From JBNJGT01 sp964473285 (GTDB lineage Archaea > Nanobdellota > Nanobdellia > Woesearchaeales > JACJVW01), in contig CAYYOI010000027.1 of assembly GCA_964473285.1 (NCBI GenBank), forward strand, positions 1 to 20,836: DNA of 20,836 nt. Reading direction: 5' to 3'. The position numbers were made by a program, and so were the translations under genes. Shown in pieces: positions 5,913 to 14,400 of this stretch (positions within the stretch are counted from its first letter, which is position 1; every line of letters starts with the position of its first letter). The notes under the pieces are model-generated. The model worked only from the letters and a program-made list of their open reading frames with translations, ran no database searches and was not told where the DNA came from.

Positions 5913-5920
5913 TTCTTGTA

Positions 5921-7207
5921 ATGTATAACCATTCACTCTTCCTGTTCCGACGGGATCTGCGGGACCTTGACAACACCGGGCTCAACGAAGCCTCAAGGCT
6001 CTCCAGGAAAGTCACCTGCGCATTCATATTTGACCCCAGACAATGTGATCACCCCTACTTCAGCAACCATGCATTCCAGTTCATGCTGGAATCATTAGAG
6101 GGTCTCAAGATACCCCTGACAATCATACAAGGAAATCCCAAAGAAATAATAAAAAACCTGAAAGGGATTGATGCAGTCTTTGTCAACCGTGACTATACCC
6201 CCTTTGCAAACCTAAGGGACAAAGAGATCCAAACAATCTGTGAAAAGAGAAATATCTCCTTCCATTCCTATGCTGACTACCTTCTCCTGGAGCCTGAGAT
6301 GGCACTCAAGAAAGACAATACACCATACACCAAATTCACCCCTTTCTATAGAAACGCATCTCAATTTCCCATTAAAAAACCTGACACCTACACTCCTAAA
6401 AACCTCAAAGCAGGCAAAGGAACACTGCCAACTATAAGACGAAAAGAACTACTAATCAAAGGAGGAAGAAAAAACGGCCTAAGACTGCTCAGAAACATAC
6501 CCACTGAATATGAGAAAAACCGCAACATGCCTGCCAAAAAAACCAGCCTCCTCTCAGCTCATCACAAGTTCGGTACCATTTCTATAAGGGAAAGCTACTG
6601 GCAAAAGACACCTGAAACCTTCACCCAGGAACTATACTGGCGGGATTTCTTCACCCACATTGCCTATCATTTCCCATATGTATTCGGCAAGGAATTCCAG
6701 AAGAAGTTCCAGGATATCAAGTGGAAAAAAGACAAAAACTTATTCAGGCGCTGGTGCCAGGGAAAGACCGGTTTTCCCATAGTTGATGCAGGAATGCGTG
6801 AACTCAATGAAACAGGATACATGCATAATAGAGTGCGAATGATAACCGCATCATTCCTGGTAAAAGACCTTCATATCGATTGGCAATGGGGAGAGCAATA
6901 CTTTGCAACAAAGCTCATTGACTATGACCCTTCAGTCAACAACGGCAACTGGCAATGGGCAGCTTCAACTGGCTGTGACGCACAACCATACTTTCGAATA
7001 TTCAACCCCTGGCGCCAGCAGGAACGCTTTGATCCTGATTGCATCTACATAAAGCGCTTCATTCCGGAACTGGCAAACTTCACATCAAAAAAAATCCATC
7101 ACAACAAGGACAACCCCATCAAAAGCTATCAGGATCCAATATTGGACCACAAGGAAGCCAAAAATACTACCCTTTCACTATTTAATTCTCTAAAGCAGGA
7201 TTTATGA
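5921..7207 (+). CDS. phr: Class I DNA photolyase (CPD type)
   Basis: Deoxyribodipyrimidine photolyase (428 residues) uses blue light and reduced FAD to split cyclobutane pyrimidine dimers in DNA. The N-terminal alpha/beta antenna domain starts with LFLFRRDLRDLDNTGL, typical of the family. The C-terminal helical FAD domain has YWRDFFTHIAY (239-249), GKTGFPIVDAGMREL (281-295), MHNRVRMITASFLVKDL (301-317) and NNGNWQWAASTG (340-351). By alignment from memory with the Escherichia coli enzyme, Trp268, Trp321 and Trp344 correspond to the electron-transfer triad (W306, W359, W382), and Asn340 to the Asn near flavin N5 (N378). The start fits the family N-terminus. No clear ribosome-binding site is present, so it is probably leaderless. 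The ability to use light suggests that the organism, or its host, is sometimes exposed to sunlight. Confidence 0.96.
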   Translation: MYNHSLFLFRRDLRDLDNTGLNEASRLSRKVTCAFIFDPRQCDHPYFSNHAFQFMLESLEGLKIPLTIIQGNPKEIIKNLKGIDAVFVNRDYTPFANLRDKEIQTICEKRNISFHSYADYLLLEPEMALKKDNTPYTKFTPFYRNASQFPIKKPDTYTPKNLKAGKGTLPTIRRKELLIKGGRKNGLRLLRNIPTEYEKNRNMPAKKTSLLSAHHKFGTISIRESYWQKTPETFTQELYWRDFFTHIAYHFPYVFGKEFQKKFQDIKWKKDKNLFRRWCQGKTGFPIVDAGMRELNETGYMHNRVRMITASFLVKDLHIDWQWGEQYFATKLIDYDPSVNNGNWQWAASTGCDAQPYFRIFNPWRQQERFDPDCIYIKRFIPELANFTSKKIHHNKDNPIKSYQDPILDHKEAKNTTLSLFNSLKQDL

Positions 7208-7263
7208 TAAACCATTTTCAAAATAGTTGTTCAAGAAGGTTGTAACTCAATAGTGGTAAAAAA

Positions 7264-7279
7264 ACAAAACCTTTAAATA
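7264..7279 (+). promoter_or_regulatory. TATA promoter of the LysM-like secreted protein
   Basis: A BRE/TATA-type sequence, acaaaacctttaaata, with the core ctttaaata at 7271-7279. The expected start is near 7302, within a few bases of the ATG at 7306. This implies a leaderless or nearly leaderless mRNA. Confidence 0.6.
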
Positions 7280-7305
7280 GGGGTGCTCTTCCTCCCGTAA
7301 GGAAG

Positions 7306-8715
7306 ATGATCAAAAAAACCATTGCATCTGCACTCCTCTTTGTAACCCTTACCCCTTATACTATTCAAAACAAGATTCCTGAGCCCAATATCGATAATAT
7401 CAACCTTTCCAGGCATGCCTACGATTCACACCTCCAGATCCACCCCACCATCTTAGACTCATTAGATATCCCTGCAAAGGAAGAGACTGATATGGGAGAC
7501 CTTACAGGTGTGAGGTTTGCAAATCTTTTCTCAGATTATACAGGTATCATCGGAAAAGTTCCTGCCAATGCAGATATCGATTTCACCCATCAACTGGATT
7601 CAATGTGGAAAAAGAAGCTAAAGGGCAATCCAGGACTAAAAAACTTTTACGAAAAAAGGATCTCTTCTTACGATCACAAGGAAGCAGAAAAGATGCCCTT
7701 CCAAGAATACCTGGATACAATTGACAAGGTCATAGAAGAAACCTATCATAATATTGACTGGGAAACTGTCCGCAAGCACAAGCCCATAAGGCACCTCCCT
7801 TCAGAAGAAGGCTTGAAAGCCATTCCTCTTGATACTGAAAGGACAGAGTTACTAAAAGAGATGGCTGGAGCCATATCATCAAAAGACATGCTCAGCTATG
7901 CTATGACTGAACTCATGCCATCCTATGATGGAGAAAAGAACAGGGCGGTTCTTGAGATGCTGGTAGAAGAGGCAGGCCCCGAGTTCATCAACAGGATTCC
8001 CTCCTTGGGTGATAATCTTCTTTCTTTTGGCCCCTACCAACTGACCTATCACGTAATAGGAGAAAGTGGCAGGTATGATGCCACCGGAGCATCAATCATA
8101 TCAAAAGCGCTACCAGAAGAGATGCAGATCCCGAAAGATCTCATAGAGATCCAGGGAAATGACCATCACAAGGCAGCCTATCTGCTTGCCATAAATAACA
8201 TTGCCGATGCGCTCAGAAAAGTGGATAGCAAGCACATAAAGATGCTTAATGACAACTGGAAAGGGAATATGGAAAATATCGCAAAATACATTGCAATAGC
8301 AAACCACTACCCAACATATGCCCATCGAACATTCAGGTTCTGGATCGAGAACAATGCAACTTATGATATAAACGTATCATGCTCAAAGAGATTGCTTCCC
8401 TATGTACGAAAGACCCATGAGAATCGCGAAGCATTACGCCCAAAAACCTATTATCAGGATTTTGCCAAGGTTCATGAAGGAGAAGATACTGTCTTCAGTT
8501 ACGTTGTCCAGAAAGGTGACCATCCTGCTGAAATTATCCGCAAATTTGATTCTGTGGACCTGGCCACAGGAGATCATTACAAGGACCTGGAACCTGGCCT
8601 TTTTTCCCAGGAAACATACAAGAATCTTGTAAAAGAGCCTGAAAGCTACGCATACGTAGGCGACAATCTCAAGCCCGGCCAGGAGATATACCTGCGTGTG
8701 AACAACAAATTCTGA
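7306..8715 (+). CDS. Secreted lysozyme-like protein with LysM-like tail (putative)
   Basis: A 469-residue protein with a hydrophobic signal-like N-terminus (residues 4-19). Residues about 180-345 resemble a lysozyme/transglycosylase fold: a helix ending in TELMPS with Glu202 as a possible catalytic acid, then SFGPYQLT (240-247), similar to the S-x-G-x-x-Q motif of lytic transglycosylases, then helices with AAYLLAINNIADALRK and NIAKYIAIANHYP in the positions of the conserved C-terminal helices. Residues 397-465 look like a stretched LysM module: Tyr-Val-Val-x-Lys-Gly-Asp at its start, an Ile-Ile-x-Lys-Phe helix, and Leu-Lys-Pro-Gly-Gln-Glu-Ile at its end. LysM modules bind N-acetylglucosamine polymers. 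Archaea have no murein, so a bacterial wall or the cell's own glycans would be the target. Family assignment is by motif reading only; it is otherwise hypothetical. Confidence 0.8.
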   Translation: MIKKTIASALLFVTLTPYTIQNKIPEPNIDNINLSRHAYDSHLQIHPTILDSLDIPAKEETDMGDLTGVRFANLFSDYTGIIGKVPANADIDFTHQLDSMWKKKLKGNPGLKNFYEKRISSYDHKEAEKMPFQEYLDTIDKVIEETYHNIDWETVRKHKPIRHLPSEEGLKAIPLDTERTELLKEMAGAISSKDMLSYAMTELMPSYDGEKNRAVLEMLVEEAGPEFINRIPSLGDNLLSFGPYQLTYHVIGESGRYDATGASIISKALPEEMQIPKDLIEIQGNDHHKAAYLLAINNIADALRKVDSKHIKMLNDNWKGNMENIAKYIAIANHYPTYAHRTFRFWIENNATYDINVSCSKRLLPYVRKTHENREALRPKTYYQDFAKVHEGEDTVFSYVVQKGDHPAEIIRKFDSVDLATGDHYKDLEPGLFSQETYKNLVKEPESYAYVGDNLKPGQEIYLRVNNKF

Positions 8716-8775
8716 AGAAAGCCTATCCATCCAATGCTGACAGCTCTATTCTCATATTTCGAGGGACAACTAAAA

Positions 8776-8803
8776 TATATCAGAAGTATATCCATCTGAT
8801 ATA
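8776..8803 (+). promoter_or_regulatory. Upstream operator with three phased half-sites
   Basis: TATATC occurs at 8776 and 8787 and its complement GATATA at 8798, so the three half-sites start exactly 11 bp apart. The outer two form an 8-bp inverted repeat (TATATCAG/CTGATATA). The same half-site with the same 11-bp spacing recurs at 8841-8857 over the promoter. This is probably an accessory binding site for the ribbon-helix-helix protein encoded just downstream. Confidence 0.55.
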
Positions 8804-8833
8804 GTAATAAATTAATCCCCCCCATAGAAAGAA

Positions 8834-8842
8834 TTATAAATA
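8834..8842 (+). promoter_or_regulatory. TATA box of the surface-protein operon
   Basis: The sequence ttataaata is centred about 26 nt before the ATG at 8864, with no ribosome-binding site between, so the operon mRNA probably starts at that ATG. Its last two bases overlap the operator palindrome at 8841-8857. Confidence 0.6.
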
Positions 8843-8857
8843 TATCAATTTGATATA
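8841..8857 (+). promoter_or_regulatory. Operator palindrome between TATA box and start
   Basis: A perfect inverted repeat, TATATCA-att-TGATATA, fills the gap between the TATA box and the predicted start at 8864. A repressor bound here would block RNA polymerase recruitment, as is common for archaeal repressors. The 9-mer TGATATAGT at its right end is also found at 8797-8805. Confidence 0.65.
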
Positions 8858-8863
8858 GTCTAA

Positions 8864-9001
8864 ATGGCAGAGCTCCTTCATATCCGTGTAGGAAAAGAGA
8901 TGAAGAAACAGATGGAAGAGTTGATAGACTCAGGTCTGTTCAGCAACCAGGCTGAGATTGCCAGGGAAGGTATCCGTCAGATACTATTGCGATATAAATG
9001 A
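8864..9001 (+). CDS. Ribbon-helix-helix (CopG/Arc-type) transcription regulator
   Basis: A 45-residue protein that fits the minimal ribbon-helix-helix DNA-binding domain. Residues 3-9 (ELLHIRV) are the beta strand, which in this fold pairs with that of a second subunit and enters the major groove. Helix 1 is about 11-23 (KEMKKQMEELIDS), the turn is GLFSNQ, and helix 2 is about 28-43 (NQAEIAREGIRQILLR), with the Ser/Asn cap and Ile-Arg-x-x-Ile-Arg pattern typical of archaeal CopG-like proteins. The operators at 8776-8803 and 8841-8857 suggest autoregulation. Its stop codon overlaps the next start as ATGA (8998-9001), so it is translationally coupled to the 830-residue surface protein and is the likely regulator of the whole operon. 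Confidence 0.85.
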   Translation: MAELLHIRVGKEMKKQMEELIDSGLFSNQAEIAREGIRQILLRYK

Positions 9002-11490
9002 AAGTACATATATCAAACAATATGATTGCAGCCCTGGCAATCGCGCTTATGATATCATCCGTGCTGCTTAACTGGACTATCATAAGCCAGACCAGGGATA
9101 TTCAGGTTACTGGTAAGGCTGTCTCAAGCGGTTCAGTATCCCTTTGCTATAATCATCCACCTCAATTGACCCACGATTGTCCAAACACCTTATACCAGGG
9201 AGAACCATACCAATGCGATCTCAATATCATAGACCCGGACTGCAAAGAGAGCTGCCTTGAGATCAACATATCTGGAAGCATTGATCTGACAGTAAAGAAC
9301 CACTGCAAAAAAAGCGTCTCACTGGATAATATGAGTGTTTGGTGGGATACCTCTATTGACCTCCAGGAGATAATCATGAACAATACTCTTGCAACAGATC
9401 CTCAAAAAAACGAAGTGATAGAAGTAGGACAACCCTTCACCAACATGTCCCTTCTTTTTTCAGATGACATCAACAAGGCAAGAATCCATTTCAACATTGA
9501 AGGCACAGAAAGGATAATAGAGATAAATCAAAACAATACCCGGCAAGTACAAGGTTGTAACGGCAGTTTCAATGCATACTCATCCGAACCCCTTGATTCA
9601 CATATAGAGATGGACAATCATGGATTTATCAACTTCACCGTTCCTTTGACAACAGACGACACCTATACAAGGCATAACCCTTACACAATCCAATGGTATG
9701 TATCTGACGAAAGCGGGTGCTCCAATCAATTAACCATAAAACCTGACCCGATCAACATATCCATAAGGAATCATCCACCATACATTACCTCTTTCTCTCC
9801 TTCAAAAAACCTAACCCTTAATGAGACAGATAACCAGACCTTCTTCATAAGGTACAGGGACTTTGAAAGAGAGAACAGCGACACCTCAGATGATACAGAC
9901 CTCATCATATCCTGGTATGACGGATCCACTCTCCTTGCAAGAGACATAGATACAGAGTACACTAACCGCTCAAGCACCTTTGTATGGCAGACCGATCATT
10001 ATTCCGCAGGAAACCACACCATAACAGCAAATGTCAGTGATGGTCATTACAGCGCATTACACCAATGGAACGTCCAGGTGTTAGACAGGAACAGGCCACC
10101 AAGATTCACAAGATCTCTTCCCAACCAGACATGGCAGAAAAACAGGATACGTGCAGCCTTCAGGCTTGATGATTACACAGAGGATCCTGACCAGGATGAC
10201 AATCTTACATATTCAGTAGAATACGCCTCCCCCTTCCATGCAATTGACGTGACAATCGATGAAGAGAACACCCAGGCTCTCTTCTCCCAGCCCCGTGATT
10301 GGAGGGGGACAGAACAGGTACGCTTCCATATGAAAGACCGTGCAGGTGAGAACGACACCAGCAACTGGATTACACTTGAAGTAACAGAAGGTGAACAGAC
10401 CCAAACAGAAGGCTCAGACGGAGACAGTTCAGGCGGTGGAGCTGGTGGAGGAGGAGGTGGCATGCCCCAGACAGGAGGCGGAGACTGCGAACCGGTATGG
10501 TTCTGTGGTGACTGGAGCGATTGCAACAGGTCAAATGTTTCCACCAGGATCTGTTACGACCTTGCAGAATGCGGGACTGACGAAGGAAAACCCTATGAAT
10601 TCAGGCGATGTACATATATTCCCGAATGCCAGAATGGAAAACTTGACCAAGGTGAAACCGAGATTGATTGCGGAGGACCGTGCAAGCCCTGCTACTCCTG
10701 CTACGATCGCATCAAGAACCAAGGAGAAGAAGGAATAGATTGCGGAGGACCGTGCGAACCCTGTCCGACATGTGACGACGGAATACAAAACCAGGGAGAA
10801 CAAGGTATAGATTGCGGAGGACCGTGCGAACCCTGCGAGACATGTGACGACGGAATACAAAACCAGGGAGAACAAGGTATAGATTGTGGAGGACCGTGCT
10901 CAAAATGTAGTGTCCTTGAAGAACCCGCAGCAGTCATTTCAGCCAATCTGAAGGAACATCTCATGCTCATAGGAACATCCACCTCATTAATCATACTTGC
11001 ACTCATTGCAACAGTCATAATCTCCCACAAGAGAACAATAGTAAAAGAGATCCCGACTGAACAAAAAAAGCAGCCTACAATCGAGCATGTGTCAAAGACA
11101 TTCAGGGAACACCTCCAGGAAACACTTGACACCAAAGAACAGCTTACCTATGAAGAGATGGAAGAAAAGATAAAGCATCTCCCCCCAGAAAAGCAAAGCC
11201 ACGTAAAAAGGCTCTTAGAACAGCTCTCAGAGCTTGAGTACGCTGACAAGGAGATTGACCAGGAAAAGATAGATCATCTCCATCACGAACTGCAGCTTGC
11301 ATTGACAACTAAAGACAAGGACAAGCTTCAACTCCAGATTGAACACATAGATGAGCTCATAAGAATCAACCACATTGAAGAAGCAAGAAAAGAATACCAG
11401 CAGCTAATGACTCTCTATGGACAATCCAGCCAGGAGAAGAAAAAGGAGTATTATAACAACATACAGGATATTTTCAGGAAGCTAAGATGA
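8998..11490 (+). CDS. Membrane-anchored surface protein with Cys-rich repeats
   Basis: An 830-residue predicted surface protein of unknown ligand. The N-terminal hydrophobic segment (about 10-30) is a signal or anchor helix. Residues 40-257 are beta-rich with several Cys. Residues 258-365 are an Ig/PKD-like domain (NHPPYITSFSPS, and DRNRPP at its end), and 366-465 are cadherin-like (LDDYTEDPDQDDNLTYSV). A Gly-rich linker (about 479-495) leads to a thrombospondin type 1-like Cys module (497-540: CGDWSDCNRS, STRIC, RRC), then four 24-residue repeats (544-639). A transmembrane helix (655-676) is followed by a cytoplasmic tail of about 150 residues, charged and helical, probably coiled coil. Both ends overlap neighbours by ATGA. 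The long internal tail is unusual for an adhesin and could couple surface contact to the cytoskeleton or signalling. Confidence 0.88.
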   Translation: MKVHISNNMIAALAIALMISSVLLNWTIISQTRDIQVTGKAVSSGSVSLCYNHPPQLTHDCPNTLYQGEPYQCDLNIIDPDCKESCLEINISGSIDLTVKNHCKKSVSLDNMSVWWDTSIDLQEIIMNNTLATDPQKNEVIEVGQPFTNMSLLFSDDINKARIHFNIEGTERIIEINQNNTRQVQGCNGSFNAYSSEPLDSHIEMDNHGFINFTVPLTTDDTYTRHNPYTIQWYVSDESGCSNQLTIKPDPINISIRNHPPYITSFSPSKNLTLNETDNQTFFIRYRDFERENSDTSDDTDLIISWYDGSTLLARDIDTEYTNRSSTFVWQTDHYSAGNHTITANVSDGHYSALHQWNVQVLDRNRPPRFTRSLPNQTWQKNRIRAAFRLDDYTEDPDQDDNLTYSVEYASPFHAIDVTIDEENTQALFSQPRDWRGTEQVRFHMKDRAGENDTSNWITLEVTEGEQTQTEGSDGDSSGGGAGGGGGGMPQTGGGDCEPVWFCGDWSDCNRSNVSTRICYDLAECGTDEGKPYEFRRCTYIPECQNGKLDQGETEIDCGGPCKPCYSCYDRIKNQGEEGIDCGGPCEPCPTCDDGIQNQGEQGIDCGGPCEPCETCDDGIQNQGEQGIDCGGPCSKCSVLEEPAAVISANLKEHLMLIGTSTSLIILALIATVIISHKRTIVKEIPTEQKKQPTIEHVSKTFREHLQETLDTKEQLTYEEMEEKIKHLPPEKQSHVKRLLEQLSELEYADKEIDQEKIDHLHHELQLALTTKDKDKLQLQIEHIDELIRINHIEEARKEYQQLMTLYGQSSQEKKKEYYNNIQDIFRKLR
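10627..10914 (+). repeat. Four in-frame 72-bp Cys-rich repeats
   Basis: Four 24-codon units start at Cys544, Cys568, Cys592 and Cys616. The consensus is C-x-D-G-I-x-N-Q-G-E-x-G-I-D-C-G-G-P-C-x-P-C, with four Cys and several Asp/Glu per unit, which suggests disulfides and perhaps calcium binding. The last two units share a 48-bp identical stretch (10767-10814 and 10839-10886), showing recent duplication, while the first unit has diverged. Confidence 0.85.
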
Positions 11491-14400
11491 AAAGGATACT
11501 CATGCTAATAATCATTGCAACCCTCATCCATGCAGCTGAACCTCAGTTCACCAACGTGGAATGGGATGATTGGTACATAATTACCCAGGATCAGCCCACC
11601 CCTCCATATTTCATCCATGCTATGGATCCGGACGAGGATTATCCTATAGACTTTTTAGTGGCAAAAAGCGAGGAATTTGAAAGTGAAACATTCACTTCAT
11701 TCAAATTAGAGAATTATAATGATACAAGCGCAATAATGAATTTCACTCCAACCAATGAAGATGTAGGGAACAAAAGTGGCCCAAAAAACTACACGATATA
11801 TATTCTCGCAGAAGATTCAGGACCTTCAGAAGAAGTCAACACTATAAGAATCAATTTCAGGATTCAGAATGTAAACGATCCACCTGTACTAAAAGGCATA
11901 GATCCTCTTTCATCAATAACAATAGAAGAAGGAACAACCCAGGAATTTGGATACAATTACACACAATCCGACATTGACATCCCATGGGGAGATAGCCTTG
12001 AGACCTTTTGGTACCATGACAGTATCCTCACCAACGCTACCAATTCGACCAGCGGAGAATACTCCATCTATTATGACTACTGTTCCGCAGGCAGCCATAC
12101 AATGGAGGTAAACATCACTGATTTAAATGGCACATCAGACTCATACACCTGGGATATTACTGTCAATAACACCAACCGCCCGCCTGAGTTCAAAGGTCCT
12201 ATCGCAAACATAACACTTGAAGAGGGAGAACATCTGGAAGAATTTCTGGTTTTAGAGGATTACTTCAATGACCCTGACACAGAATGTTTTGGCAATAACA
12301 AGGATAACATCACCTATTCGATGATCAATGCTGTTCCTGAAGCAAACATCACAATAGACAAGGTTAATGGAAACCACACTGTCTCAATCAACCCTGAGGA
12401 GTACTGGTTTGGGAATTTTACGATGAGATTCAGGGCAAACGACAGCTACACCACTACTGATTCAAACAACATATCAGTGATTGTGGATAACGTCAATAAC
12501 CCTCCTGTTTTCCTTACCATCCCCAATCAGACAACCGCACAAGGAGCTCATTTCACATTAGACCTCAATGACTACCTTACAGACAATGACCCCCACGATA
12601 CCCACACCTTCACCTCAAACAGCAGCGTATTCAACACAACAGACGGGCTTATCGATACCATCCCCTCAGAAGTGAAAAATCACACAGTGAATGTATGTGC
12701 AAACGATTCCATCAACACCACCTGCACCAACCTATCAATTGAAGTCAAAAGGAATAACATACCTGTTCTTGACCCGATAGACAACCAGACAGAAACCGAA
12801 GGCAACTTATTCCAGCTCATAGTAAACGCAACAGATCTTGACACAGAAGACAACCTTACCTTCTCGACAAACATCTCATGGATCAATGTCATAACAATCG
12901 ACAACAAAGGGAGTGCCAGTCTTGAGGTTCAACTGATGGACAACCACACAGGAAACCACACAGTACAGGTAACCGTTACGGACTCAAAAGGCGCAAGAGA
13001 CACCGAGAACTTTAGCCTTGAAGTGATTGACATCAACAACCCCCCTCAATGGCAGCCTCTGCCGGAATTCAACCCACGAGTGAACAACAGTTTCAGTGTT
13101 GACTTTTCTTCATATGCAGAAGACCTTGACCTGGATGATACTCATATGTACTGGGACAACACCAGCCTCTTCAATATCCAGTCCTCAGGACTCGTCCAGT
13201 TCACCCCTGACAATATAAGCCTTACAAAAGTTAACCTGACAGTATCTGATGGAGAGTTCAATGACTCAATAATCGCAACATTCAACATCACAAGTAACCT
13301 TAATCCCAGGATAAGCAACATATCTATCAATTGCCGGGAAGACTATCCATGCAATTTCACCATAAATGCAACTGACCCTGATGATGACCCCCTCAACTAC
13401 ACCAGCAATCTCTCTTTTCATAACTTTTCCTCATGGACACAAAACAACACCCTTCTGGTAAATCTTACAGCCAACCAATCAGAAGTAGGCTTGCACAGAT
13501 TCAACATAACAGTCCAGGATCCATACGGTGGTATCAACTCATCAACACTCACGATAAACATAACCAACACAAATGACCTGCCTTTTTTTACCCTATTGGA
13601 GAACAAGACAGGTGGGAATTCATTAAAAGATGACCATACCTATGAGATAACAATCGAAGCATATGATGAGGATGGAGACTTCCTTTCATTCAACGTGTCT
13701 CCCTTTCTCTTCAACATATCCTCCAGGATAAGGCAAGAGATAATCGGAAACACCACAATAGGAACCTTCAACTTCACGCCAGAACAACCTGGAAACCTCA
13801 CACTCAATTTCAGCGTAACAGACGGTATAAACACCACCTACAAGAAAGCATTGTACCATATTATAAACGTAAGCAAGCCTCCAGAGATAACAAGTTTCAC
13901 CCCTTCCTTGAATCACACGATTTCCGAGAACACCACACAGCACTTTAACATTACAGTCCAAGACCCTGACAGTGATATCCTTTATTACAATTGGACAATA
14001 AATAATCATCCTGTCGCAACAACCCAGAACTGGTCATTCACACCTGATTTTTGCGCCGAAGGCCAATATAATATAAGCATCAACGTCTCTGACGGAAATC
14101 TCTCAACAGGCCTAACCTGGAACCTTACAGTACTAGACAACAACATCCCCCCTATACTCAACAGCAGCATACCCAATATCACAATAAAAAAGAACCAGGT
14201 AAAAGAGATACTTGACCTGTCAGATTATTTCTACCAGATCGACGCATGCAACCAATCAATGGATTTCAACCACACCCCAATATCAAACATGACCCTCTTA
14301 TTCAACGGTTCACGCATCACTGCCTATCCATCAACAGATTTCGTAGGTAACATCACATTAGAATTCATAGCAAACGATTCCATAGCAACCACCACATCCA

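Noticed and set aside
10627..10914. CRISPR-like tandem array
   Set aside because: Units are contiguous, 72 bp, in frame and vary at codon level, with no spacers. They are protein repeats.
10531..11135. Long antisense frames across the Cys-repeat region
   Set aside because: They are reflections of the 72-bp in-frame repeats on the coding strand, have no start signals, and give repetitive sequence with no domain.
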